64,000 bases of DNA from Myotis daubentonii (GCF_963259705.1 NC_081861.1:105578102-105642101); one strand, 5' to 3'; numbered from the stretch's first letter, positions 32,321-44,829 are shown. Notes: a model not told the origin generated them from the sequence alone. Program-made: numbers and translations.

Positions 32321-32956
32321 TCCTATCTAATAAAAGAGAAACATGGTAATTAACCATACGTTCGCTACCCTTCCCATTGGCTAATCAGGGCGATATGCAA
32401 ATGAACTGCCAGCCAAGATGGCGGCCGGCAGCCAGGCAGCTTGAAGTTAACATGAGGCTTGCTTGCTTCAGTGACGGAGGACTCCAACATTCCCCGCCTG
32501 CCGCTGCCGGCCTCTGAGCTTGCAGTTTGAAACTGTTATAAATATAGAAGCTAAACAAACCCCAGAAACCTGCTTTCAGCCAGCCGGGATCTCAGAGCTG
32601 GAGTTGATACAGTGTTTTGATTATAGAACCCAAACAAACCAGATACCTGCTTTCAGCAGCAGAGGCCTCAGTGCTGGAGCCAGAGCTAAAGCTGGCCCAG
32701 AATAAAAAAAGAAAAAGAAAAAAAGGAGCAGTTGGGAGCTTCAGTCACCACCAGCCTGAAAACAGCCCTCAGCCCCTCACCCAGACTGGCCAGGCACCCC
32801 AGTGGGGACCCCCACCCTGTAGGGTGTGTGACCAGCTGCAAACAGCCATCATCCCCTCACCCAGGCTAGCCAGGCACCCCAGTGGGGACCCCCACCCTGA
32901 TCCAGGACACCCTTCAGGGCAAAACAGCTGGCCCCCACCCATGCACCAGGCCTCTA
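32321..32956 (+). mobile_element. Helitron unit, type A
   Basis: TCCTATCTAATAAAAGAG after L1 CATATGGTA; ATTGG/ATGCAAAT/AAGATGGCGGC at 32370-32425; hairpin-less 3' end CATGCACCAGGCCTCTA at 32956 fused to a B unit. Confidence 0.9.
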
Positions 32957-33816
32957 TCCTATATAGTAAAAGGGTAATATGCCTCCCAGCACCTGGATCA
33001 GCGGAGCTGAGAAGCCTCCGGGCACCAGGATCAGCATGACAGGGGGCAGCGCCCAAACCCCCTGATCGCTCTGCGGCTCTGTGTGTGAGGGGGGGCGGGG
33101 CCACAACCTCCCTATCCTGCTCTGTCCGTGACAGGGGAAGGCGCCCCAACCCCCTGATCAGCCCTGCTCTGTGCCTGATAGGGGGGAGCTCCCCAACCCC
33201 CTGATCGCCCTGTGGCTCTGTGTGTGACAGGGTGGGGCGCCCCAACCCCCTGATCGGCCCTGCCATGTGTGTCACAGGGTGCGGCACCCCAACCCCCGCC
33301 AGGGGCCTTGCTCTGTGTGTGACGGTGTAGAGCCATAACCTCCTCATCGGCTCTTCCCTGAGTGTGACAGTGGCGGCGCCTTAACCCCCTGATCGGCCCT
33401 GCTCTGTGGGTGATAGAAGGCAGCGCCCCAACTGCCTGCCACAGGCCCTGCTCTGTGTGTGATGGGGTAGAGCCATAACCTCCCCATAGCCCCTGCCCTG
33501 AATGTGATAGGGTGCGGCACCCCAAACCCCTGATCCGCCCTTCTCTGTGCGTGACAGGGTACAGAGCCCCAACCCCCCTGATGGGCCCTGCTCTGTGAGT
33601 GACAGGGGACAGCGCCCCAACCCCGATTGGCCCTGCTCTGAGCCCGACCAGGGGCTGCACCTAGGGATTGGGCCTGCCCTCTGCCACCCGGGAGCAGGCC
33701 TAAGCCAGCAGGTTGTTATCTCCCGAGGGGTCCCAGACTGCGTGAGGGCACAGGCTGGGCTGAGGGACCTTCCCTCCCCCCCCGAGTGCACAAATTTTTG
33801 TGCACCTGGCCTCTAG
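32957..33816 (+). mobile_element. Helitron unit, type B
   Basis: TCCTATATAGTAAAAGGG start; about 13 copies of the 50-bp minisatellite (33030-33660), more than in any other B unit here; palindrome GTGCACAAATTTTTGTGCAC near 33787-33806; end GGCCTCTAG at 33816, then the L1-D sequence TACTCATAATGG. Confidence 0.9.
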
Positions 33817-34285
33817 TATACTCATAATGGAGTATTATCCAGCCATATATTTTGAATGAATTTCTGATATATGCTATAATATGGACAAATCATGAAAATT
33901 TTATGTTATATAAAATAAACCAGACATAAAAGGGCAAATATTATATGATCCTACTTATATGAGATACCTAGAATAGGCCAATTGAGAGACAGAAAGTAAA
34001 ATCGTGGTTTCCAGGGACTGTAGATATGTAGAAAAGGAAGGTGAGAGTTATTGCTTAATGATTATAGAATTTCTGTTTGAAGAGAAAAACATTTCAGAAT
34101 TCGATACTGGTGATGGTTGCACAACATTGTAAATGCAATTAGTGCCATTAATTTTTTTACTAAAACCAATTAAAATAGCAAATTTTCTAGCCTCATTTTT
34201 TATTCTTTATTCTATCATTTTAAAACCACTTACATCAGTGCCAAAAGTAATTCCAATTATAATCTGATCAAAATCTGTACTTTTA

Positions 34286-34506
34286 GCCCTAACCTGTTTG
34301 GCTCAGTGGATAGAGCTCCGGCCTGCAGACTGAAGGATCCCAGGTTCTATTCTGGTCAAGGGCATGTACCTTGGTTGTGGGCATATCCCCAGTGGGGGGT
34401 GTGCAGGAGGTAGCTGATCAATGTTTCTCTCTCATCGATGTTTCTAACTCTCTATCCTACTCCTCTCCTCTCTGTAAAAAATCAATAAAATACATATTTT
34501 TTAAAA
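34286..34506 (+). mobile_element. Ves SINE
   Basis: GCCCTAACCTGTTTGGCTCA head, GGTTCTATTCTGGTCAAGG B-box region, 'GTACCTTGGTTGTGGGCA', and an AATCAATAAAATACATA tail. Imperfect flanking duplication: ATCTGTACTTTTA on the left, ACCTCTACTTTTA on the right. Confidence 0.92.
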
Positions 34507-34624
34507 ACCTCTACTTTTAAATGAAGACCCAGAGGCCCATATTGGCAGATAAAATTCTCAAATTCATTCAAAAATTCTGTGGTAGATCTAGGACCAATAT
34601 TATCAGGCCAAAACATTTAACACA

Positions 34625-35259
34625 AATTTCATGATATTTCCAATACACACACAGAGAGGCAGGGTCTGATCCACAGCCTCCGTAGAGCTGTTGATCAGCC
34701 ATTGCCTCTATCTTTCTCTCTGGGCTTTGCCAGCAGTCGCACCTCTTTTTCTTTTTCTCTCTGGGCCTCCGCAGGGGCGAGGGGCTGCTGATCAACCCTG
34801 CCTCTCTGATTAAGCCTGGAGATAGGCCTGGAGATGCTGACTCACATAGAAACCGACCAATCAGAACCAAATCTGGGTGAACCCTGAGGTGCCAATGGCT
34901 GCCTAGGAGGTGGGGCTTTTGGCAGTGACTGGCATTGAAACCAACCAATCAGAACCAAATTGGCTGGCAGGGGAGGGCAGTTGGGGGTGAGATCAGGCCA
35001 GCAGGGGAGAGTAGTTAGGGGCAATCAGGCAGGAAGGCAGAGGCAGTTAGGGGTGATCAGGCAGGCAGGCAGGTGAGCAGTTAGATGCCAGAGGTCCCAG
35101 ATTTCCAGAGTGATGTCCAACTGCCAGTTTAGGGATCCATGGGGGATCAGGCCTAAACCGGCAGTCAGACATCCCCCAAGGGGTCCCCAGTTGGAGAGGG
35201 TGCAGGCTGGGCTGAGGGAACCCCCTTCCATGCACAAATTTTGTGCAACAGGCTATTAG
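34625..35259 (+). mobile_element. Helitron unit, partial or divergent 5' end
   Basis: The 3' end is clear: TGCACAAATTTTGTGCAACA then GGCTATTAG at 35259. It has the 35-bp AGTTGGGGGTGA minisatellite in short form (34960-35080). Upstream lie two copies of GAAACCnACCAATCAGAACCAAAT (34850-34875, 34938-34963). No TC-start motif was found, so the left boundary is a guess and the element may be 5' truncated. Confidence 0.6.
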
Positions 35260-35661
35260 TACAAAATAATGTGAATGTAAACTGTGATTCAAGAAAATAA
35301 AAAATAAAATTTTAAAAAACAAGTGGCAACTCTAGATGTAATACTGGGGTATTATCATGAACTAGCTGCTGTTTAAAATATATTAATAAATTACTCTCTT
35401 TAAATCACTGTTTGCACATTATATAAATGTAATTTACACAGTGGGCAGATAGATCATTGTGGTATTTGTTAAGCCAGGACTTTAAATCCAAAGATATATT
35501 TATGAGGGCATTTCTTTCATTTTTAATTCATTCTTGAATGGGGATAGACATGATTCTCAACTATATGAGACTGATTCTGACAGTTCTTTATTGTTTAAAG
35601 TCCTCAAATACTTCTATCTATTTCAGATGTGGTTTTCAGGTGACTATAAAATCAAGCTAAA
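35260..35661. other. No recognised element
   Basis: 400 bp of AT-rich sequence without long frames, terminal repeats or known repeat motifs. Probably old unique DNA between repeats. Confidence 0.4.
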
Positions 35662-35890
35662 GCCCTAACCGGTTTGGCTTAGTGGATAGAGCATTGGCCT
35701 GTGGACTGAAGGGTCCCAGGTTCGATTCTGGTCAAGGGCATGTACCTTGGTTGTGGGCACATCCCCATTCGGGAGTGTGCAGGAGGCAGCTGATTGATGT
35801 TTCTCTCTCATCGATGTTTCTAACTCTCTATCCCTCTCCCTTCCTCTATGTAAAAAATCAATAACCAAATTTAAAAAAAAATAAAAAAAT
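35662..35890 (+). mobile_element. Ves SINE
   Basis: GCCCTAACCGGTTTGGCTTA head, GGTTCGATTCTGGTCAAGG B box, body as in the copy at 34286, A-rich tail. Flanked by AAAATCAAGCTAAA (35648-35661) and AAAACCAAGCTAAA (35891-35904), a 14-bp duplication with one mismatch. The B box GGTTCGATTC is intact, so Pol III recognition is plausible. Confidence 0.94.
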
Positions 35891-36169
35891 AAAACCAAGC
35901 TAAATATTCACCAATATTATTTGGTGCCACATGGCAATACATAGTGTCTCAGAGAGCAGTGAACTAGGAAAGCATGCATTTAAATGGATTTACAGATATA
36001 TCTTCTATAATGACCTGATTTTCTCATTTTTAAATATATTTTTATTGTTGATAGTATTACAGATATATTCCATTCCCTCACTTCCCCCCATTTACTGCCC
36101 TCTTCATAGCCCATACCCACACCCTCAGGTCTTTACCACCCTATTGCCCATGTCCATGGGCTATGCATA

Positions 36170-36642
36170 TCCTATATAATAAAAGCCTAATATGCTAAGT
36201 GTCCAGTCATCCATTCAACCAATCAAACCATAATATGCTAATGATATGCTAAGGCCACACAACCACTCGCTATGATGTGCACTGACCCTCAGGGGACAGT
36301 TGACTGTTTGACCAGTTGTTATGATGTGCATTGACCACCAGGGGGCAGATGCTCCAACAAGTAGGTTAACTTGCTGCTGGGGTCTGGCTGATCGGGGCTG
36401 AGTGAGAAGGGCCAGACATGCCCTGGAGCCCTCCCGCGGTCCCTCTCTGGCTGGGCAACCTCCTGTGGCCCTCCCCAACCCCAATCATGCTCCAGTGGGG
36501 TCCCTCAGCCTGGCCTATGCCCTCTTGCATTCTGGAACCATTCAGGCAATGAGGGGATGTCAGAGAGCCAGTTTCGACCTGATACAAACAAGCCAAGTCA
36601 AGGGACCCCACTGGTGCACAAATCCATGCACCAGGCCTCTAG
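36170..36642 (+). mobile_element. Helitron unit, type C
   Basis: TCCTATATAATAAAAGCC start after GCATA; TGGTGCA/TGCACCA hairpin around 36613-36634; end GGCCTCTAG at 36642. The interior carries the GACCACCAGGGGGCAGATGCTC block and sequence not shared with the A or B units. Confidence 0.88.
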
Positions 36643-36668
36643 TATATACATATACATATATATATATA

Positions 36669-37344
36669 TCCTATCTAATAATAGAGAAACATGGTAATTA
36701 ACCGTAACTTTGCTACCCTACCCATTGGCTAATCCGGGCGATATACAAATTAACTTCCAACCAAGATGGCGGCCGGCAGCCAGGCAGCTGAAGCGAACAG
36801 GAGGCTTGCTTGCTCCAGTGATGGAGGAAGCCAAGGTTCCCCGCCTGCCACTACCGGCCTCTGAGCTGCAATTCTAAGAAACAATGTTGCAAACTTAGAA
36901 GATAAACAAACCCCAGAAACCTGCTTTATGCCGGCCAGCCTCAGAGCTGGAGCTGAAACAGTGTTTCAATTATAGAAGCCAAACAAACATAGATCAGCAG
37001 CCGAGGTCTCAGAGCTGGAGCCGAGCCTCAGAGCTAAAGCCGCCTCTCAGTTCCAGTGACAGCCATAGAAGGTAAATAAATCCCAGAATTAAAAAAAAAA
37101 AAAAGAATAAAAGGAGAGGTTGGGAGCTTCAGTCACCCGCCAGTCTGAAAACAGCCCTCAGCCCCTCACCCAGACTGACCAGGCACCCCAGTGGGGACCC
37201 CCACCCTGAAGGGGTTGTGATCAGCTGCAAACAGCCATCATCACCTCATCCAGGCTGGCCAGGCACTCAAGTGGGACCCCTACCCTGAACTGGGACACCC
37301 TTCAGGGCAAACCAGCCGGCCCCCACCCGTGCACCAGGCCTCTA
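36669..37344 (+). mobile_element. Helitron unit, type A
   Basis: Starts TCCTATCTAATAATAGAG after a 26-bp TA-rich spacer; AAGATGGCGGC at 36763-36773; hairpin-less end CGTGCACCAGGCCTCTA at 37344 fused to a B unit. It lacks a perfect octamer (ATACAAAT). Confidence 0.88.
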
Positions 37345-38023
37345 TCCTATATAGTAAAAGGGTAATATGCCTCCCAGCACCGGTATCAGCGGAGCTGCGA
37401 GGCCTCCTGAACCCGGGATCAGTGGAGCCGCGAGGCCTCATGCCCCAGGATCAGCGGAGCCGTGAGACCTCCCGGCCTGTAATCAGCGGAGCCTCCCAGC
37501 ACAGGGATCAGCAGAGCAGTGAGGCCTCCCGGCTCCGGGATCAGCTGAGTCGTGAGGCCTCCCAGCACTGGGATCAGCAGAGCAGCGAGGCCTCCTGGCC
37601 CCTGGAGCAGCGTGACAGGGGGCAGAGCCCAAACCCCCTGATCTCCCTGCGGCTCTGTGTGTGACAGGGGCGGTGCCCCTACTCCCCTATCTGCCCTACT
37701 CTGTATGTGACGGGGGGAGCTCCCCAACCCCCTGATTGGCCCTACCCTGAGCGTGACTCGGGGTGGCATCGCAACCTCCCGATCCTCCCTGCTCTGTGTA
37801 TGACAGGGGGTGGCACCCCAACTCCCCAATTGGCCCTGCTCTGAGCCCGACCAGGGGCTGCACCTAGGGATTGGGCCTGCCCTCTGCCACCCAGGAGCAG
37901 GCCTAAGCCAGCAGGTCGTTATCTCCCGAGGGGTCCCAGACTTGAGAGGGCACAAGTGGGGCCGAGGGACACTCCCCCCCCCCAGCCCGCCAGTGCACAA
38001 ATTTTTGTGCACTGGGCCTCTAG
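37345..38023 (+). mobile_element. Helitron unit, type B
   Basis: TCCTATATAGTAAAAGGG start; 37370-37610 holds eight or so copies of a 30-bp unit (GGATCAGCGGAGCCGTGAGGCCTCCCGGC) not expanded in other B units; only about four copies of the 50-bp repeat follow (37620-37850). Palindrome near 37994-38013; end GGGCCTCTAG at 38023. Confidence 0.88.
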
Positions 38024-38768
38024 TATATATATATAAAACCCTAATATGCAAGTAAACTGAACAACAGAATAACCAAACGACTGAACCACTGGTCACTATG
38101 ACATGCACTGACACCCAGGCGATGTTCGTGGAACATGGTGGGTTCAGCAGCAGGAGGCAGAGTGCAGAACATGGCTGGCATCAGCCATGACGGGATGGTG
38201 GAGCAGGTGAGTGGGGGGCGCCAAACCAAGGTGGGGCACCAGTTGCTGTCATCGGAGCGAACCTCTGGTGGTTACTGAAAATTATTTGCTCCTGCGTGCT
38301 GTAGTCCCACCGGGTGCTTGCCCCTGCTGCCAGAGCTGGCCCTGCTCGCACATGCTGCCAGCGCCCAGCGCCGTCCCTGATCACTTGGTCCCATCAGTGC
38401 TTGCGAGTGGTGGCTGCTGGCCCCAATTGCCCCTCAGGGCTTTTCCACCTCACCCTGTTCCTGAGGGGCAATCAGGACCAGCAGCCACCTATCACACCCA
38501 CTGCTCGTAATCACCACACTTGCACCCACTGCTGGTGCCAACCCCAATCACTCCAGCCCATCAGCAGGTGCAAGCGGGGCCTGTGCCATCAGCTTGTGGA
38601 GTAGCGGCAGCAAGAGTGGAGCTGACAGCAGTCAGGGGACCAGGGGCAGTGGTGGGAAGGGCTGGGTAGGGGTGTGGAGGATGGGCTGAGACTCAACCTT
38701 GTGCCCACCACAGCCTGGTGGCCCATAGTTCCTTTCAAGGTACATGAATTAGTGCACTGGGTCCCTAG
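38024..38768 (+). mobile_element. Helitron unit, type D, with unshared interior
   Basis: Opens in TA repeats and AAAACCCTAATATGC (5' TC start blurred by TATATA) and ends AATTAGTGCACTGGGTCCCTAG at 38768, where L1-E resumes. The interior 38110-38720 is about 600 bp of GC-rich sequence not seen in the other units; a candidate for captured genomic DNA. Frames of 96-99 codons occur but show no domain. Confidence 0.7.
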
Positions 38769-40262
38769 TAAGTATATAAGTTCCTTGGTTTATCTCTTCT
38801 CATTCCCACAACTCCACATTCAGTTATGTCAGTCTGGGTCTTATTTTGTTGGTCAAAGCATTTGTTCATTAGATTCCACAAATAAGTTATATTATGTGAT
38901 ATTTGTCTTTATCAGATTGGCTTATTTCACTTAGCATAATATTTTCCAGGTCCATTGGTATTGTCCCAAAGGGTAAGAGATCCCTCCTTTTAAAAATTGC
39001 ATCGTATTCCATTGTATAAATGCCCCACAGTTTTTCTATCCATTCATCTACTGATGGGCACTTGGACTGTTTCCAAATCTTAGCTATTGTAAATAATGTT
39101 GCTATGAACATAAGTGTGCATATATTCTTTCTGATTGGTGTTTCAGGATTTTTAGAGTATATTCCCATAAATGGGATTTCTGGGTTAAATGGAAGTTCCA
39201 TTTTTATTTTTTTTTAGTAATCTCCACACTATTTTCCATAGTGACTACAGCAGTCTGCATTCTCACCAGCAGTGAACTAGTGTTCCCTTTTCTCCACATT
39301 CTCCCCAGCACTTAGTTTTTTGTGATGATAGACATTCTGACACGAGATATCTAGGTGAGGTGATATCTCATTGTGGTTTTAATTTGCATTTCTCTGATGA
39401 TCAGTGACTTTGATCATTTTCTCCTATGTCTCTTGGCCATTTGTATATCTGCTTTGGAGAAATGTCTATTCAGGTCTTCTGTCTATTTTCAATTGGATTG
39501 TTTGTTTTCTTTTTGTTGAGTTGTATGAGTACTTTATATATTTTGGATATTAACCCCTTATCAGATGTATCTTTGGCAAATATGTTTTCCAATACAGGGG
39601 CTTCTCTTTTCATTTTGAGGTAGTTTCTTTTGCTGTCAGAAGCTTTTTATTTTGATGTAGTCCCATTTGTTTATTTTCTCCTTGGTTTCCTTTGCCCTAG
39701 GAGATGTATCCGTATATTGCTATGTGAGATGTGTGAGATTTTACTGCCTATGTTCTCCTCTAAGATTTTTATGGTTTCATGCCTTACATTTAAGTCTTTC
39801 ATCCATCTTGAGTTTATTCTTGTTTATGGTGTAAGTTGATGGTCTAGTTTCATCTTTTTGCATGTGTTTGTCCAGTTTTCCAAACACCATTTGTTGAAGA
39901 GACTGTCTTTATTCCATATTATGTTCTTGCCTCCTTTGTCAAATATTAATTGACTGTAATGGTGTGGGTCAATTTCTGGGATCTCTGTTCTGGTCCATTG
40001 ACCTCTATGCCTGTTCTTGTGCCAGTACCAATTTGCTAATATTTTGTTAAGGATTTTAGCATCTGTGTTCAACAGGAATATTGGCGTGTAATTTGCTTTC
40101 TGTGCAGTGTCTTTATCTGGTTTTGGAATTAGGATAATGTTGGCTTCATAAAAAGAACTTGGAAGTGTTCCTTCCTCTTGAATTTTTTGGAATGGTTTGA
40201 GGAGGATAGGTGTTAGCTCTTCTTTGAATGTTTGGTAAAATTCTCCTGTAAATCCATCCACT

Positions 40263-40699
40263 GCAAACACTGCCCCGGACTGCACAGGGAGGCAAAAGCC
40301 AGCAAAATCAGGGGCTAGCTCCATGGGGGGAGAGAGTACAGCTCAGATCAGGGACAATCACAGTGTGAGACTCAAGGCAGGTCTAGCCTCTGGGCTAAGG
40401 AGTCCCTGAGGACTGGACCACTAGGGGATTCAACCTCTTGGACCTCAATCAGGTTTCCCAGGGCCAGAAAGGGACAGTGATGCACAATCACCTGCACTAG
40501 AGAAGCTCCCAGGAGGCCCAGGATAGACACACCAATGGACCAGATTCAACAACATGAGAGCAAAGTTCAGCGAGCCACACAAATAGTGAACCCAAAGGTC
40601 TTTGAGTGTGTATGACTTTGTTTTTTGGTGTGAATATGTTTTTTGTTTTTGTTTTTGTTTTTGTGGTTTGTCTGTCTCCCCTCCTCCTCCCGTCTTTTT
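40263..40699. other. Unclassified, possibly an L1 5'UTR piece
   Basis: Mixed-composition sequence beginning ACTGCCCCGGACTGCACAGG, ending in (TTTTTG)n and T-runs at 40638-40705. It abuts the internal break of L1-E on one side and the T-rich tail of L1-F on the other. No target duplication visible. Confidence 0.35.
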
Positions 40700-40966
40700 T
40701 TTTTTTTTAACTTTTTTTATTGTTTAAAGTATTACATATCTCCTTTTTTCCCTGATTGGCACCCCGCCAGGCACTGCCACCCCAGAGGGCAAGCCCCCAC
40801 TGCCCCAGTGTCTGTGTCCATTGGCTATTCTAATATGCATGCATACAAGTCCTTTGGTTAATCTCGACCTCCCACGCCCTCCCCTGCCTTCACTCTGAGG
40901 ATGGACGTTCTGTTCAGTGTTAACTTGTCTCTGGATCTATTTTTGTTCAACAGATTATGTTGATCA

Positions 40967-43900
40967 TTATATCGCACATATGAGGAATATCATGTGATAT
41001 TTATCTTTTTCTGACTGGCTTATTTTGCTTAGTATAATGCTCTCCAGTTCCACCCATGCTGTTGCAAATGGTAAAAGCTCCTTCTTTTTTATAGCAGCTT
41101 AGTATTCCATTGTGCAGATGTACCACAGTTTTTTAATCCATTCATCTGCTGATGGGCACTTAGGCTGTTTCCAAATCTTAGCTATAGTAAATTGTGCTTC
41201 TATGAACGTAGGGCTGCATATATCCTTTCTTATTGGTGTTTTTGTTCTTGGGATATATTCCTAGAATTGGGATTACTGGCTCAAATGGGAGTTCCATTTT
41301 TAACTTTTAGGAAACTCCATACTTTTTCCACAGTGGCTGCACCAGTTTGCATTACCACCAGCAGTTCAGGAGGATTCCTTTTTCTCCGCATCTTCAACAA
41401 CACTGGTCATTTGTTGATTTGTTGACGATAGCCATTCTGACAGGTGTAAGATGGTAACTCACTGTGGTTTTTATTTGCTTCTTTTGGATGATTAGTGACT
41501 TTGAGCATGTTTTCATATGTCTCTCAGCCTTCTGTAGGTCCTCTTTCGAAAGGGTCTATTTAGGTCCTTTGCTCATTTTTTGATTGGATTGTTTATCTTC
41601 CTTTTGTTAAGTTGGATGAGTTCCCTATAAATTTAGGAGATTAAAACCTTATCTGAGATACCATTGGCAAATATGTTCTGCCATGCAGTGGGCTTTTTTG
41701 TTGTTTTGTTGATGGTTTATTTTGCTGTGCAGAAGCTTTTTATTTTGATGTAGTCTCATTTGTTTATTTTCCCCTTAGTTTCTATTGCCTTAGGAGCTAT
41801 ATCGGTAAAGATATTGCTACAACAAATGTCTGATATTTTGCAGTCTATGGAGTCTTTTAATATTTTTATGGTTTCCCACCTTAGATTTAAGTCCTTTAAC
41901 AATTTGCGTTTGTTTTGTGTATGGTGTAAGTTGGTGATTTAATTTCATTTTTTTTTTGCATGTATCTGACCAATTTTCCCAGAAGCATTTAGTGAAGAAA
42001 CTGCCATGACTCCATTGTATGATCTTGCCTCCTTTGTCAAATATTAATTTAACATAATGGCTTGGGGCAATTTCTGGATTCTCTGTTCTGTTCCATTGGT
42101 CTATATGTCTGTTCTTGTTCCAGTACCAGGCAGTTTTGAGAACTGTGGCTTGGTAATATAGCTTGATATATGGTGTTGTGATCACTCCAACTTTGTTATT
42201 CTTTCTCAGGATTGCTGTGGCTATTGGGGTCTTTTTTATTCCAGATAAATTTTTGGAGAGTTTGTTCTAGATCTTTGAAATATGCCGTTGGTATTTTAAT
42301 GGGGATTGCATTGAACCTGTAGGTTGCTTTGGGTAGTATGGACATTTTAATGATGTTGATTCTACCAATCCATGAACACGGTATTTTCTTCCATTTGTTT
42401 ATGGCTTCCTCTATCTTTTTTTTTTTCCATGTCTGTAGTTTTCCAAGTACAGATCTTTTACCCCCTTACTTAAGTTTATTTCTAGGTATCTTACTTTTTT
42501 TTTGCAATGGTGAACGGTTTTTTTTTTTTTTTTTTTTTTTTTAGTTTCTCTTTCTGTGAGTTAATTATTGGTGTATAAAAAAGCCATAGATTTCTGGGTG
42601 TTAATTTTCTTTCCTGTGCCATTGCCGAATTCATTTATTAAGTCTGGTACTTTTTTGACGGAATTTCTTGTTTGTTTGTTTTTTTAATGTACAATATCAT
42701 TTCATCTGTGAATAATGATAGTTTTACTTCTTCTTTTCCAATTTGGATGCCTTTTATTTCTTCTTGCCTGGTCACTATGGCTAGCACTTCCAGTACTATA
42801 TCAAACAGGAGTGGTGAAAATGAGCATCTGTGTCTTGTTACTGCTCTTAGGAGAAATAAATTTAGGTTTTGTCTATTGAGTGTGATGTTGGTTGTAGGTT
42901 TGTCATATAAGGCTTTTATTATGTTGAGGTATGATCCCTCTATTCCCACTTTGCTGAGAGTTTTCATCAAGAAAGGGTGTTGGATTTTGTTAAATGCTTT
43001 TTTTTCATCAATTGATACGATTATGCGATTTATGTGTCTCAATTTGTTTATGTGATGTATCACATTTATTGATTTGTGGATATTTTACCATCCTTTCATC
43101 CCCGGAATAAATCCCACTTTGTCCTGGTGTATGATCCTTCTAATGTAATGCTGGATCCGATTTGCTAGAATTTTGTTGAGGATTTTGCATCTGTGTTCAT
43201 CAGGGATATTGGTCTGTAGTTCTCTTTCTTTGTGGTGTCTTTCTCTAGTTTTTAAATTAGGCTAATGCTGATTCATAGAAAGATCTTGGAAGTGTGCCTT
43301 GCTCTTGAATTTTTTGGAATAGTCTGAGGAGGATAGGTTTTAGTTCTTTTAATGCTTGATAGAACTCCCCTATAGAGCCATCTGGACCAGGGCTTTTGTT
43401 TTCTGGAAGATTTTTGATTATTGCTTCAATTACATCAGTACCTCTCGGCCTATTCAGGTTTTGTTATTCATCGTGATTGAGTTTTGGGAGCTTGCATTTT
43501 TCTAAGAATATGTCCATTTCATCTAGGTTGTCCAGTTTGTTGGAATTGAGGTGTTCATAGTATTTTTACAAATTCCTTTCTATTTCTGTTGGGTCAATTG
43601 TTACATCACCTATTTCATTTCTGATTTTGTTGGTTTGGGTCCTTTTTCTTTGCTTCTTGTTGAGCCTGGCTAGAGGTTCATCAATCTTGTTTATCCTTTC
43701 AAAATACCAGCTCTTGGTTTTATTGATCTTTTGTATTTTTTTTTTTTTGGTATCTATGTCATTTATTTCCACTCTGATCTTTATTATTTCCTTCCTTCTG
43801 ATTACTCTGGGCTTTTATTGTTACTCTCTTTCTAATTCTTTGAGTTGTAGGGTTAGATAATTTATTACCATTTTTTTCTTTATTTCTTTTTTCTTTTTCT

Positions 43901-44829
43901 TTTTTTTTATGTAGACCTGTAGAACTATGCACTTCCCTCTCAAGACTGCTTTCACTGTGTCCCATAGATTTTGGATTGTTGTGTTTTCATTGTCATTTGT
44001 TACCAAGATGCTTTTTATTTCTTCTTTGATCTCTTTGGTAACCTAGTCATTTTTTAATAGCATGCTATTTAGCCTCTAAGTGTTTGATTTTTTTTTCAGT
44101 GTTTTTATTGTAGTTGATTTCTAGATTATGCCATTGTGATCTGAGTAGATGCTTGATATTACTTGTATGTTCTTGAATTTGAAGAGACTTTGCTTGTGTC
44201 CCAATATGTGGTATATCTTTGAAAATGTCCCATGTGCACTTGAGAAGAACGTATATTCTGTAGCTTTGGGGTGAAATGTTTTGAAGATGTCAATTAATTC
44301 CAAATATCTAGTGATTCATTTAGGATTGATTTTTGTTGTTGTTGATCTTTGTTTAGAGGATTTATCCAGTGTTGTAAATTGGGTATTAAAGTCCCCTATG
44401 ACTATGTTGCTGTCAATCTCTCCCTTGATATTTTCCAGAAGGGTTTTTTTTTTTTAATGTATCTGGGTGTTCCTGTATTGGGTGCATATATGTTTACCAG
44501 AGTTTTATCCTCTTGTTGAATTGGTCTCTTTTGTATTATGAAGTGGCCTTCCTTAGCTCTTGTTATGTCCTTCACTTTGAGATTTAATTTGTGAGATATT
44601 AGTATTGCTACCACAGCTTTTATTTCATTTCCATTCACCTGATAATTTTTTTTTCCATCCCTTCACTATCAGTCTGTGTGAGTCCCTTGTTCTGAGGGTG
44701 GTCTCTTGCAGACAGAATATTCATGGGTCATATTTTTCTTATCTATTAAGCTTCCCTCTCTCTTTTGATTGGAGCATTTACTCCATTTTAATTTAAGATT
44801 ATTATTGATAGGTAATTATTTGTTGCCAT
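40967..44829 (-). pseudogene. L1-F ORF2 pseudogene
   Basis: Begins MATNNYLSII-like at 44829 and ends at a TAA (40967-40969) after 'HMIFLICAI', a span of about 1287 codons that matches normal ORF2 length. Endonuclease about 44829-44100, RT about 43450-42600. The longest clean piece is 42638-43063 (141 codons). The RT box is LFTDEMILY: the second catalytic Asp is Glu. A run of about 26 T at 42519-42544 is an A-run expansion in the sense strand. Confidence 0.82.

Larger units (their letters stand above)
31821..34215 (+). mobile_element. L1-D: old L1 3' part, split by a Helitron pair
   Basis: 31930-32320 and 33817-34200 read as the ORF2 C-terminus and 3'UTR of a more divergent L1 (AATATTCACAATAGCCAAAAG, then across the Helitrons ATAATGGAGTATTATCCAGCC). 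Many substitutions; frames are short. It includes a small ATAT run at 32010-32026. Confidence 0.7.
36019..40262 (-). mobile_element. L1-E: 5'-truncated L1, split by four Helitrons
   Basis: The 3'UTR starts at 36019 (T-rich, then ATTACAGATATATTCC), breaks at 36169 (ATGGGCTATGCATA) and resumes at 38769 (TAAGTATATAAGTTCCTTGG). ORF2 C-terminal sequence follows to about 40262. A minus-strand frame at 39824-40262 joins RT sequence ([15 protein letters not shown]) directly to much later sequence ([12 protein letters not shown]), so about 1 kb of ORF2 is deleted without breaking the frame. Confidence 0.8.

Noticed and set aside
35662..35740. Possible tRNA gene
   Set aside because: A and B boxes belong to the tRNA-derived head of a Ves SINE with TSD and A-tail; no cloverleaf with a proper anticodon arm or 3' end was found.
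38211..38604. Two overlapping 96-99 codon frames, possible captured exon
   Set aside because: They lie in a Helitron interior with no recognisable domain; kept only as a search suggestion, not as a gene.
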